Source: Candidatus Poribacteria bacterium
Lineage (GTDB): Bacteria; Poribacteria; WGA-4E; WGA-3G
Length of the DNA: 32,473 bases
Assembly (NCBI GenBank): GCA_022827885.1
Contig: JAJEIP010000122.1
Coordinates: forward strand, 1 to 32,473
Direction: 5' to 3'
Both the position numbers and the translations under genes were made by a program. Positions 23,590 to 31,232 of the stretch are shown piece by piece. The first letter of the stretch is position 1. Each line of letters opens with the position of its first letter. The notes beneath the pieces were generated by a model. That model did no database searches, was not told where the DNA came from, and saw only the letters and a list, made by a program, of their open reading frames with translations.

Positions 23590-24273
23590 TTACCTTGACT
23601 TTGCTGTTCTATGCGGGTCGCAAATCCCACAAGGGTCATAATTCTTTTCGGCTTCATCGAAATACATCGCAAATTTTTCCACACCGCGCTCCACCAAGAA
23701 CTCGCAAGTGTAGGTATGGTATTTTTTGCCTGTCCGCGTGATATAAACAATTGGCTCTGGCGGATCCGGCCACAGCAACAAAAGTGACGCGAGGCTAACA
23801 ATAAACAGAACGCCAAAAGTCAGAGCGATCCGTTTCCACCAGGGCGAAGTTCTATGCTTTGGTTGTCCGTCTATGTTTAAAGCCCCTGCCGGTACAGGCT
23901 TCCAGTTCTCAATGCCCCATTCAAAATCTTCCCTATTGATCTCAGCGAACCAATTGTTATATTTATTCTCGCAAAACTCCCAATTTCGGGAATCTGTCCC
24001 GACAGCCAACACACCATACCGCGTGTTAGTCGCACTCATATAACTTTTCAGTTGCGCTTTTGCTCGTCCTCGTAGGATGGGAAGGGGCCACTTCTTACAC
24101 TCTGCAATCGCGACAAAGTATCCTTTTTCATCCTTAATCGACTGATGCAGCACAACATCCGCGATACCCCCTTTCGTGCCGAAATAGATTTCACACTGCT
24201 GGGATACTGAAAATTGTGGAAATTTGTCGATAAAATAGGTTTTGACTGCCTGTTCTACTACGGCTTCTCTCAT
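23590..24273 (-). CDS. Membrane-anchored PD-(D/E)xK protein with Cys/His tail domain
   Basis: 227 aa in three parts. Residues 1-125: a restriction-endonuclease-like fold with D39 (GGIADVVLH) and E58-C-K60 (VAIAECKKW), then a basic helix RGRAKAQLKSYM. Residues 146-168: one membrane helix preceded by WWKR. Residues 176-220: VYITRTGKKYHTYTCEFL with H186 and C190, then PCGICDP with C215 and C218, the compact metal-binding domain that in other proteins reads YIT.TG.KYH...C..L...Y.PC..C. Inside-positive charge predicts the nuclease in the cytoplasm and the metal-binding tail outside. It is the last gene of a three-gene operon. Possibly a surveillance nuclease acting on DNA entering at the membrane. 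Confidence 0.75.
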   Translation of the reverse strand: MREAVVEQAVKTYFIDKFPQFSVSQQCEIYFGTKGGIADVVLHQSIKDEKGYFVAIAECKKWPLPILRGRAKAQLKSYMSATNTRYGVLAVGTDSRNWEFCENKYNNWFAEINREDFEWGIENWKPVPAGALNIDGQPKHRTSPWWKRIALTFGVLFIVSLASLLLLWPDPPEPIVYITRTGKKYHTYTCEFLVERGVEKFAMYFDEAEKNYDPCGICDPHRTAKSR

Positions 24274-24287
24274 TGTCCCTGTCCAAT

Positions 24288-24662
24288 CTACAAAGCGAGG
24301 CGCTTTGAAAGAATTATCCTATGTATAACTTTTTGAGCATCTTTCAAGAGTCTTCGGAATATAATATGCGGTCGCGTTAGATTCCGTTCAATGTCTGCAA
24401 GGGTTCGCCTTTTTTGGTTTTTGAACCGTGCTGCCTGCCTGAGATGATAATAGCGTGGGCAGTGCATGACATTGGGTCGGAGAATAGGGTAAAGCACGCG
24501 TTTGTTTCCCTTCTGCGGACCGAGTCGCGGGCATTTCGTATAGTCATGAAGTTGAAATAGGCGTGCGACAGCGTTCGGGGCAATAAAGACCCCAAGCCCC
24601 GGCACTGCCATTTGATGTTTCGGTCTGACGATGTCTCTATCAGATTCACTTCGAATCGACAT
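24288..24662 (-). CDS. Hypothetical basic protein, middle gene of the operon
   Basis: 124 aa. A GGAGG ribosome site lies in the last codons of the upstream gene and the ATG directly follows that gene's TAA, so the two are coupled. The protein is Arg/Lys-rich with no signal or membrane helix, and contains GLGVFIAPNAVARLFQL and a Tyr/Cys/His patch (NVMHCPRYYHLRQAARFKN). The composition suits nucleic-acid binding. Another frame (24377-24649) overlaps but lacks this signal. Family unknown. Confidence 0.6.
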   Translation of the reverse strand: MSIRSESDRDIVRPKHQMAVPGLGVFIAPNAVARLFQLHDYTKCPRLGPQKGNKRVLYPILRPNVMHCPRYYHLRQAARFKNQKRRTLADIERNLTRPHIIFRRLLKDAQKVIHRIILSKRLAL

Positions 24663-24908
24663 TTACGTTTCCTCCGTGAGTTCGAGCGTCAAAACGATGT
24701 TGCCCCAGTCGTAATGCTTAAGCGTCCCGTGGCGTAGCCAATACCCCTCGGCATACGGGATTGACCGATAGCCGAGATCGTGAAGCGTCTGCTGTGCCCA
24801 ACGTTCTGCAGAAGCCTCGAGTGCCTGTTGTGTTGCACCGGTGATTTCCGTGCTGGATAACAGTGTCCCACGGGATTGAGTCCTGAGGTGTGCTTGTGCT
24901 GTAAACAT
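24663..24908 (-). CDS. Small hypothetical protein, first gene of the operon
   Basis: 81 aa from ATG 24908; a TTG at 24971 would extend it by 21 residues. No strong ribosome site precedes either start. The body is soluble and mixed in charge (TEITGATQQALEASAERWAQ, then YRSIPYAEGYWLRHG, ending LELTEET). No family is recognised. Its end carries the ribosome site of the next gene, so expression is linked to the basic protein and probably to the membrane-anchored nuclease. Confidence 0.5.
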   Translation of the reverse strand: MFTAQAHLRTQSRGTLLSSTEITGATQQALEASAERWAQQTLHDLGYRSIPYAEGYWLRHGTLKHYDWGNIVLTLELTEET

Positions 24909-25058
24909 GTTTTTTTCTAAAGTTAGGGGACACTGTGAGTCGCGCCCTTTGGTGTATTCGTTTTGTGTCAACGTTAAAGAAAAATCTGAAGAGTTGTGAC
25001 GGTCGTAGCAACTACAATAAAGTCCGTCATAGTATCAAGGCAATTGCCATAATATAAC
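24909..25058. other. Intergenic stretch, no feature seen
   Basis: Upstream region of the three-gene operon. No convincing promoter pair was found on the minus strand. Confidence 0.35.
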
Positions 25059-25151
25059 GCAAGTTGCCACCTATCTATTCACATAGCACTCCGCTGGAGT
25101 GCAAGAGGTAAATATACCATTTTCTATAGACATAGCACTCCGCTGGAGTGC
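25059..25151 (-). repeat. Hairpin-pair repeat element, copy 2
   Basis: Reverse-orientation copy of the element at 13139. Hairpins GCACTCC-GCT-GGAGTGC lie at 25086-25102 and 25135-25151. Read on the minus strand, each is followed by TATGTsTATAGA-like or TATGTGAATAGA-like tails and the element ends GGCAACTTGC, matching copy 1. Unlike copy 1, both hairpins have the same sequence. Confidence 0.82.
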
Positions 25152-25388
25152 GAAAATACTTGAAAAGTGCTGTTGAAACGTCCAAAACTTGTTAAGTAGC
25201 AAGTTGGGTTAATATAGTTTGTTGGGTGCAAATCGAATGTTCATAGTCCTCTTGCAGACTGCAACATGAGAGTAAAGGAAACCCCTTTTCTCTCGCTCTA
25301 AGAAAAATGACAGGACTATAGGGGTGGGCGCGCGGATGGGCGCGTCAAGAGGTGATAGAAAGGTGTTCAGTAACCTTCCCTATAGGGT

Positions 25389-25590
25389 GCTGGTTTCTAT
25401 TAATCCTATACGTCAAACGCATGTTGTGATACAATAGAAACCAGCGCTGTCATACCTGTGCTATGGCAGTGCTGAAGCGTCGCGGGTGTCCTACCACCTG
25501 CGGCGCCCCTAACGAATTAGGAAGCTGCCCTGACGTGAACAACCCTTTATGAGAAAAGGTGCTTTCAAGCCTTGCGTTCACGTCAAATAT
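25389..25590 (+). ncRNA. Candidate structured RNA / orphan IS200-IS605-type end
   Basis: A chain of stem-loops on the plus strand. (a) 13-bp perfect arms 25389-25401 and 25433-25445. (b) A 12-bp stem 25442-25453 with 25463-25474, sharing CAGC with (a), so the two are alternatives. (c) A 12-bp stem 25477-25488 with 25495-25506, loop TCCTAC. (d) CCTAA-CGAA-TTAGG at 25508-25521. (e) 10-bp arms TGACGTGAAC (25531-25540) and GTTCACGTCA (25576-25585). Stems (b) and (c) together contain four G-T pairs, which are G-U in plus-strand RNA but A-C mismatches in the minus-strand transcript, so plus is favoured. The order of a GC-rich hairpin, a CCTAA/TTAGG hairpin and a terminal hairpin resembles the 3' ends of TnpB-carrying IS200/IS605 elements (omega RNA region), but no TnpB gene is adjacent. 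Confidence 0.5.
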
Positions 25591-25687
25591 ATTATAACAA
25601 AAAAGAATTTTTTTGTCACGGATTTTTTTTTGGGATTCCAGAGCAATTGGCATTCAGAAAGCGTTCCGATTGACTCTCTACTTTTTT

Positions 25688-25717
25688 TTGCAACTTTTTT
25701 AGATTTTGGTGTATAAT
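25688..25717 (+). promoter_or_regulatory. Promoter of the metal-efflux locus
   Basis: TTGCAA (25688-25693), 18-bp spacer, TATAAT (25712-25717), 60 bp before the GTG at 25777. No MerR-type dyad was seen in the spacer. Confidence 0.6.
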
Positions 25718-25776
25718 ACCCTAAAGGATTTTATTCGGTTTCCACTTTCTGACGAAACATCGGAGTTATTTCAACA

Positions 25777-26217
25777 GTGTTAGCAAAACATCGGCACATT
25801 CTCATTCTACTCGTAGGACTCTTGTATATCTATTCGGTGTGTCCATTTCTTTGTGCGACTTTAGAGCAAAAATCCTGCCACACCGTGCTTCCAGAAGTCC
25901 TGAGTGGAGATACCGAAACCCAATCAACCTGCTGCCAAAGCCCCAAAACAGACGCAGCGGGTGATGTCGATGCTCCATCAGAGAGCGGTGATCCGTGCTG
26001 TTCAAAAGGTTTAGAACTTGTTTTTCCAGACGATAGATACAACCCGCATGAATCCCGTGAGTCGCTTGAGCAGTCTCTCGTCTCAATTCTTCCTATCTCA
26101 GTAACTTTACCTGTTACACCGTGGGAATCGTTCAAGAATTCCCCCGCACCTTTAACCTCCACGTTTTTCCCCGACCACCCTCTATCCCATAGAGGTCCTC
26201 CGTTTACCCAGTGCTAA
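25777..26217 (+). CDS. Small exported Cys-rich protein at the head of the metal locus
   Basis: 146 aa from GTG 25777 with a GGAG about 11 nt upstream. A hydrophobic signal or membrane segment (about 8-27) is followed by an exported part with paired cysteines (CPFLC, SCHTVL, STCCQS, PCCSKG) and a Pro-rich C-terminus ending RGPPFTQC. Such a Cys pattern suits binding of soft metals or disulfide bonding. The gene opens a plus-strand locus of heavy-metal export genes, which supports a periplasmic metal-binding role. No named family is recognised. Confidence 0.6.
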   Translation: MLAKHRHILILLVGLLYIYSVCPFLCATLEQKSCHTVLPEVLSGDTETQSTCCQSPKTDAAGDVDAPSESGDPCCSKGLELVFPDDRYNPHESRESLEQSLVSILPISVTLPVTPWESFKNSPAPLTSTFFPDHPLSHRGPPFTQC

Positions 26218-26334
26218 GTGAATTCCACCAGGAATTCTTCCAGCACGCACCTATTCCTTGATCCCATTATTTTTCATAGCGTTTTCCGGAACTTTCCTGT
26301 CATGAAGGTTTGCAGGGAGAACCGTTAATAAACC

Positions 26335-26368
26335 TGTAGCGCGAGGTTTCATGTCTCGCCGCGCTACA
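26335..26368. repeat. Intergenic stem-loop
   Basis: TGTAGCGCGAG (26335-26345) pairs with CTCGCCGCGCTACA (26355-26368) with a small bulge; loop GTTTCATGT. No T-run follows on the plus strand, so it is not a plain terminator. It lies between the Cys-rich gene and the barrel gene and could stabilise mRNA ends or be a dispersed repeat. Confidence 0.5.
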
Positions 26369-26396
26369 CTACTTTTCAAATGAGAAAATTAAAATT

Positions 26397-27446
26397 ATGA
26401 AAATTCGTCTGTTTTTATGCGTGATGTTGTTCACTTGGATGTTTATCTCTTTCGGGTTCGCACAAGAAAGTTGTCCCGCTTGAAGTAATCCCGTCTTACC
26501 GCCCAGCGGTCTGATGAATGAAGTCAGTTTGGCTTCACAAGAGATAGATCAGTTTCGAGTAAATATCAATATGTTAATGTCCCCCGACGCACAAGGTGGA
26601 CACCTTGAATCAAGGGGACTTTCACCAACAGGAAAAATAATTGATGCCCCTTTACATAGACACCATGTCGCGTTGAGCACTTACCGAATGGATGTTGGAG
26701 TCCAATATTTGCTGAATGATCAGTGGACGTTGCAAGCAAACATCCCCTATACAGTCAGAAACCAAGAGGCAAGTATTGAGTGGATTGATCCAGTGAGTCC
26801 TGAAGACAAGCAGGCTATTCTACGGAGTCGGGATATCCATCACCGAGATGAAACCTACACTGGGCTTTCGGATTTGGATCTGTTTTTAGGTTATAAAATT
26901 CGTGGATTCTTTAAGGCGGATGACCTGCTGTTTCTTCGGTTGGGTTCAACGATTCCGACTGGCGAAACCGAAGAAAATCCGTGGAAACTCGGAGACGCAG
27001 GCATCGAACACCTCCATATCCAGTTTGGGACCGGCACCTTTAATCCGATTGCCAACTTGCAGTACAACCTACCGCTCTATCGAGGTATGGCTATCACTGC
27101 TTCCGCACGTGGAACATTTCCATTCTATGCGAACAACAAGACCTATCAAGGCTCAACAGAATTAACTTACACCGCTGGCTTTAGGTACCGCTTTTCCGAT
27201 TGGCTTTCATTTAACGGAAACTATCTCGGATTTTATCAAACCTCCGCCTCTTGGGCTGGAGAACGCGACATCAACACCGGACTGCGGTATAGCATGGCAG
27301 CACTGGGTATGTCTGTGACAGCACTGAACGGTATTTTCGTGTCTGTCAACGTCATGTTTCCACTAACCCAAGAAACCCTTTACGATGAAAGTGATGCGAT
27401 TGAATTTGGCAATTTGGTCTCTTTGACCACAACCTATTCGTTTTAA
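26397..27446 (+). CDS. Outer-membrane barrel-type protein with an in-frame TGA
   Basis: Read from ATG 26397 the frame gives a signal peptide (residues 1-22, ending FAQ), ESCPA, then TGA at codon 29 (26481-26483), then SNPVLPPSGL and a continuous 310-codon frame to 27446. The frame stays open except for this TGA, and the downstream Met (26514) has no ribosome site or signal peptide. The body consists of alternating beta strands with a C-terminal TTYSF, a typical outer-membrane barrel end. The Cys expected after CPA would complete a CPAC motif; TGA differs from TGC/TGT in one base. It is either a nonsense mutation, a sequencing error, or a selenocysteine (CxxU). By position in the efflux locus it is probably an outer-membrane transport or accessory protein. 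Confidence 0.7.
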
Positions 27447-27465
27447 TTTAGCAAAGGAGAAAAAG

Positions 27466-28098
27466 ATGAAAATGAAATTGACACGGCGAATTGTCGCCTC
27501 TTTCTCGGCAATTCTGGTTGTGCTACTGTTCTCTATCTTTTCGCTTAATGCGGAAGAGGCACACAAAGAGCATAAGGCACATAACCACGGCGGGCACGCA
27601 GCAGCCGATAATGAAAAAGTGCGTTGCGCAGTTGATGGCATGATGATGAAACCTGCAGCAATGGTCAAAGTCGAGCAGGACGGAAAAGCCTACTATTTCT
27701 GCAACGACATGCAGGCAGAGATGTTCAAGGCGAATCCTGATAAGTACCTCCAGACAATTTCAGTGGGAAATTTGACATTCGATCTCAACGTCATAACTGT
27801 AGATGCGTACAAGATGATGATGTCTCACATGGGAATGGGAGGCATGATAAAAACCGACGAGATTCAGGAAAAAACGCACTATTTCAGTATATACCCGACG
27901 CAAGATCATGGAGAAATTGCGTTAGGTGATGTTAAACTCGCCATTCAGGTTACCAATCCCGAAGGCGAAACGAGGATGGCATTACTGAAATATAGCAAGA
28001 TGGCGCGCACCTACCAAGGGTTCATTACTATGCCAAAAGGCACAGAACATGAGGTCCGCGTTCGCGTAACAAGTCCACCTGTCAAAATTTCGCTTTAA
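27466..28098 (+). CDS. Exported YHS/TRASH metal-binding protein
   Basis: 210 aa, ribosome site AAAGGAG 7 nt before the ATG. Signal peptide (1-29) followed by a His-rich stretch (33-44: HKEHKAHNHGGH) and a YHS/TRASH-type domain: C54 (VRCAVDGMMMKP), then YYFCNDMQAEMFKANPDKYL with C79. This domain binds copper or similar ions in many metal-resistance proteins. A Met-rich segment (KMMMSHMGMGGM) and a beta-rich C-terminal domain (135-210) follow. It is 19 bp downstream of the barrel gene and is probably a periplasmic Cu/Ag chaperone or sensor feeding the efflux pump. Confidence 0.85.
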   Translation: MKMKLTRRIVASFSAILVVLLFSIFSLNAEEAHKEHKAHNHGGHAAADNEKVRCAVDGMMMKPAAMVKVEQDGKAYYFCNDMQAEMFKANPDKYLQTISVGNLTFDLNVITVDAYKMMMSHMGMGGMIKTDEIQEKTHYFSIYPTQDHGEIALGDVKLAIQVTNPEGETRMALLKYSKMARTYQGFITMPKGTEHEVRVRVTSPPVKISL

Positions 28099-28107
28099 GG
28101 GTTGTCA

Positions 28108-28186
28108 ATTGTCGGTCATCAGTTATCGGTTAAAGAGGGGCTGATTTAATAAGCTCTCTCTTAACTGACGACTGACGACTGACAAT
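28108..28186 (+). repeat. Intra-operon hairpin repeat with GTC-GT units
   Basis: A 26-nt arm (28108-28133, ATTGTCGGTCATCAGTTATC...) pairs with 28161-28186 with only two A-C mismatches; three other differences are G-U pairs. The right arm contains the tandem CTGACGA-CTGACGA-CTGAC. The loop is 27 nt. It lies between the YHS gene and the first TolC-like gene, so it may stabilise mRNA or tune expression of the downstream part. Confidence 0.75.
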
Positions 28187-28205
28187 TATTAACAAGGAGA
28201 CAATT

Positions 28206-29558
28206 ATGCGTCCAGTCAGTTTACGCCATCAAGTGACGGCAATTGTTATCGGCAGCATGCTGGTGTTGGGTGTTCTGGTGCAAACAGAAGCACAAGGAAT
28301 GGCGCAGACAACACCAACGCCAGAACAAACCGATATGGCAACCCTATTTGCTGAAACCCTTGAACTGCCGAATTTAATTCAGGTCGCTGTTGATCGGAAT
28401 CCTAAAGTTAAAGCCGCAAAAGCACGGTGGCAGGCGACAATTGAACAGTATCCACAAGTGACAGCCTTGCCCGATCCGATGTTCATGTACGGCTACTTCT
28501 TGCGAAGTGTGGAGACGCGGGTCGGACCTCAACGCCATCGGATTAGTTTTTCACAAGCGTTTCCATACCCAGGAACCCTTGATGCAGCCGGAGAAGTCGT
28601 CAAAAAAGCGGTTGAGATTGAGCGTGTGAAGCATGAACAGGTGATACGGGATCTCATTGTTCAACTGAAACTGAGTTACCATGAGTTAGCGTATCTCCAG
28701 CGAGCGGTCGAACTGACACGACAAAACCATGAACTGATAGCCGCTATTCTCGCGATTGCCACGACACGTTATGCCGAAGGGAAAGCGATACTCAATGATG
28801 TATTGAAGGCACAGAGTCAACTCGCGCAGTTAGAATACGATCTCGTCCTGTTAGCGGAATTGCAGCGTGTTGAGCATGCGAACATCAATGGGATCCTGTC
28901 TGTTCCTTCAACAACGTCGCTTGGGGCAACGGTGCCTGTTGCCTACGAACCGCTCGATGTGACCTTAGCCGATATCGAAAAACAGGCACTCTCAAAGCGA
29001 CAGGAGTTGCGAATTGCAGCGTTAACCATCGAAAAAGCCACCAAAGGAATTGCGCTTGCTGAACTCCAAACCAAACCCATGCTTAAGTTTGACTTAATGA
29101 CAGTAGAAACCGGTGAAGCCTTGATGTTCGACGCACCCGGCAGTGGTAAAAACCCATTTAGCATCGGTTTCGGAGTAACAATTCCGTGGTCAAGTTTGAA
29201 GAACAGCAGCAAAGTTCGCCAGGCGCAACAAAATCGTGAGACTGTCACAGCGAGCAAGCGCGTCTTGGAGGACGAAACGAGGGTTGCCCTCCAGAAGATT
29301 TATTTTCGCCTTGAAAACGCACGGCGACTCGTCGAACTCTATGAGACTACGCTCATTCCGCAAGCCGGGGCTGCGATTGAAATTGCTGAGACGTGGCATC
29401 AGGAAGGTCCCAAAAGCATTGCAGGATTTCTGGAGACCCAGAGCGTTTGGTTGAATTTTAATCTCGCTCGCCTGCGTGCGATTGCGGATTACCAACAGAA
29501 CCTGGCTCGGTTGGAGAAACTCGTTGGAGGGAAGATCGATGATTCACAGAACCCTTAA
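28206..29558 (+). CDS. TolC-like outer-membrane efflux protein (CusC/CzcC type), first copy
   Basis: 450 aa, AAGGAG 7 nt before ATG. Signal peptide (1-31), then the two OEP repeats of TolC-type channels: LPNLIQVAVDRNPKVKAAKA opening the first, long helices with Q/A/L heptads, and LADIEKQALSKRQELRIAAL opening the second, ending FNLARLRAIADYQQNLARLEKL. TolC-type trimers form the outer-membrane exit duct of RND efflux pumps. No lipobox is visible. Its last 20 bp overlap the next TolC-like gene. Confidence 0.9.
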   Translation: MRPVSLRHQVTAIVIGSMLVLGVLVQTEAQGMAQTTPTPEQTDMATLFAETLELPNLIQVAVDRNPKVKAAKARWQATIEQYPQVTALPDPMFMYGYFLRSVETRVGPQRHRISFSQAFPYPGTLDAAGEVVKKAVEIERVKHEQVIRDLIVQLKLSYHELAYLQRAVELTRQNHELIAAILAIATTRYAEGKAILNDVLKAQSQLAQLEYDLVLLAELQRVEHANINGILSVPSTTSLGATVPVAYEPLDVTLADIEKQALSKRQELRIAALTIEKATKGIALAELQTKPMLKFDLMTVETGEALMFDAPGSGKNPFSIGFGVTIPWSSLKNSSKVRQAQQNRETVTASKRVLEDETRVALQKIYFRLENARRLVELYETTLIPQAGAAIEIAETWHQEGPKSIAGFLETQSVWLNFNLARLRAIADYQQNLARLEKLVGGKIDDSQNP

Positions 29559-31104
29559 AATCGGTCTCATCATCCTCACTGTTTTGGTAGGTGGGTGTGC
29601 CAGCCATCGGTTGGAGACGTATCAAGCGTTGCGGGACACTGAAATACAACAACCCGCATATTACTATACCGAAGTCGAGAAAAAGATTGCCGATACCGAA
29701 AGCGATCCGAAAGTGGAATCAGACCAATTTCTCAGCGAAGTTGAAGCGAAGGTGTTGAAGTACCAGAAACAGTGGAAAGCCCAATTGGAAAGTGAAACAC
29801 CGATGCCAAATCTGTTTTACGATCTTTCGACGGACACCATGAAGGCGCATCGGCAATTGGCAGCCTCACCTGAAGTCGCAAAAGACCTGCTTACCGAACC
29901 CGTTGCGTTGGAACTCCTTGTAGCACTCGGATATGAATGGAGCCCGGCGTTGAAATCTATCCGTGAAAAAATTCGGGCGATACTGGAGCAATATCCACAA
30001 GCCGTCTACTTAGATAATGTCTTACGTCAGTATAACGCTTTCACGAAACAACTTGACACGAAAGTTGGACCGATACGCCATAAAGAGATGATGGCAATGG
30101 AGTTCCCGTTCCCAGATACCTTAGCGTTGAAAGGGCAGGTTATTACGGAAGATGTGCTAATTGCCCAAAAGGAGTTTGAAATCGCCTTGCGGGACCTGGT
30201 GACCGACATCAAGTTAGCTTACTACGATTATCTTTTTGTCGTTGAGGCAATCCGTATTAACGAAGAAAATCAAAAATTACTGCAGCAGATGATTGCCATT
30301 GCGCAGACGAAGTTTCGCGTCGGACAGGGCAAGTATTCAAACGTTATTATGGCGCAGGTGGAGTTGTCAAAGTTAGCGAATGTGATTATTACGCTTGAAC
30401 AACAACGGGAAACCATCATTGCGCGTCTTAATACCTTATTGAACGTTTCAGCGGATGTGCCGTTAGGAGTTCCGGTGCCAGTGGCAGAGGAACGTGTTGT
30501 ATCTACTTTGCCTGAGTTGTATGCGTTAGCCGTTCAGAACCGTCAAGAAATACAAAAGCAGAAGTTGGCGATCAGTAAGATGGGGTTGGTTGTGGAAATG
30601 GCAAAACGGATGACCTATCCTGATCCGACCCTCGGTGCAAGTTACTTTGAAAACCGGAGCATGCCGGACTTGAAACACACACAAAAGATGCCGATGACTT
30701 TTATGACCCAACGCACATTAAATCCGACAAATACAGCGTGGTTCGGCCACCGGAACGCATACATCCATGAAGTGAATATAAAAATTGAGGCGATGGAGTA
30801 TCGGATTGAAGAACTTGAGAGCAAACTCCGTTTCGTTGTGAAGAAACATCATTTTGGAATGGAAACAGCAAATCGGAGTATTCGTCTCTATCGCCAGACG
30901 CTGCTTCCACAAGCACAGCAGGCGTTGGAGGCCGCCAATACAGCCTATCAAGCCGCCCGAATTGACTTTTTGAGTTTCCTTGATGCCCAACGCACTTTAT
31001 TAAATTTGAGGATTGAAGAGCAACGAGCATTGCGTGATTATTACCAACACCTCACACAATTAGAACAAGCAGTTGGCGTGATATTGCCCAAACACCCTCT
31101 ATAG
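29539..31104 (+). CDS. TolC-like outer-membrane efflux lipoprotein, second copy
   Basis: 521 aa from ATG 29539, chosen for the GGAGG ribosome site 8 nt upstream and the lipoprotein signal (lipobox VLVGGC). A frame start at 29476 exists but has neither. After a charged N-terminal extension (about 30-125), OEP domains follow: ELLVALGYEWSPALKSIREK, LAYYDYLFVVEAIRINEENQ, and TLPELYALAVQNRQEIQKQK, ending FLDAQRTLLNLRIEEQRALRDYYQHLTQLEQAVG. It is a diverged second duct protein; two in a row suggest a heteromeric or alternative channel. Overlap with the first gene implies translational coupling. Confidence 0.9.
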   Translation: MIHRTLKIGLIILTVLVGGCASHRLETYQALRDTEIQQPAYYYTEVEKKIADTESDPKVESDQFLSEVEAKVLKYQKQWKAQLESETPMPNLFYDLSTDTMKAHRQLAASPEVAKDLLTEPVALELLVALGYEWSPALKSIREKIRAILEQYPQAVYLDNVLRQYNAFTKQLDTKVGPIRHKEMMAMEFPFPDTLALKGQVITEDVLIAQKEFEIALRDLVTDIKLAYYDYLFVVEAIRINEENQKLLQQMIAIAQTKFRVGQGKYSNVIMAQVELSKLANVIITLEQQRETIIARLNTLLNVSADVPLGVPVPVAEERVVSTLPELYALAVQNRQEIQKQKLAISKMGLVVEMAKRMTYPDPTLGASYFENRSMPDLKHTQKMPMTFMTQRTLNPTNTAWFGHRNAYIHEVNIKIEAMEYRIEELESKLRFVVKKHHFGMETANRSIRLYRQTLLPQAQQALEAANTAYQAARIDFLSFLDAQRTLLNLRIEEQRALRDYYQHLTQLEQAVGVILPKHPL

Positions 31105-31232
31105 ACGTTTCACCCCTATGCGGTTCAAACGCCGTTGGAGTTCATCAGAAACCGCCATGAAATGTAATGGTGCCCAGAGACCCATAATTAAAAAATTCTC
31201 AGGAGCAATCCGTAAAAAAAGGAGTTCACAAA
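31105..31232. other. Short intergenic gap
   Basis: No terminator is seen, so the transcript probably continues into the adaptor gene. Confidence 0.4.

Noticed and set aside
25450-25653. 67-codon minus-strand frame
   Set aside because: It runs through the hairpin chain, with no ribosome site; the base pairing pattern explains the sequence better than coding does.
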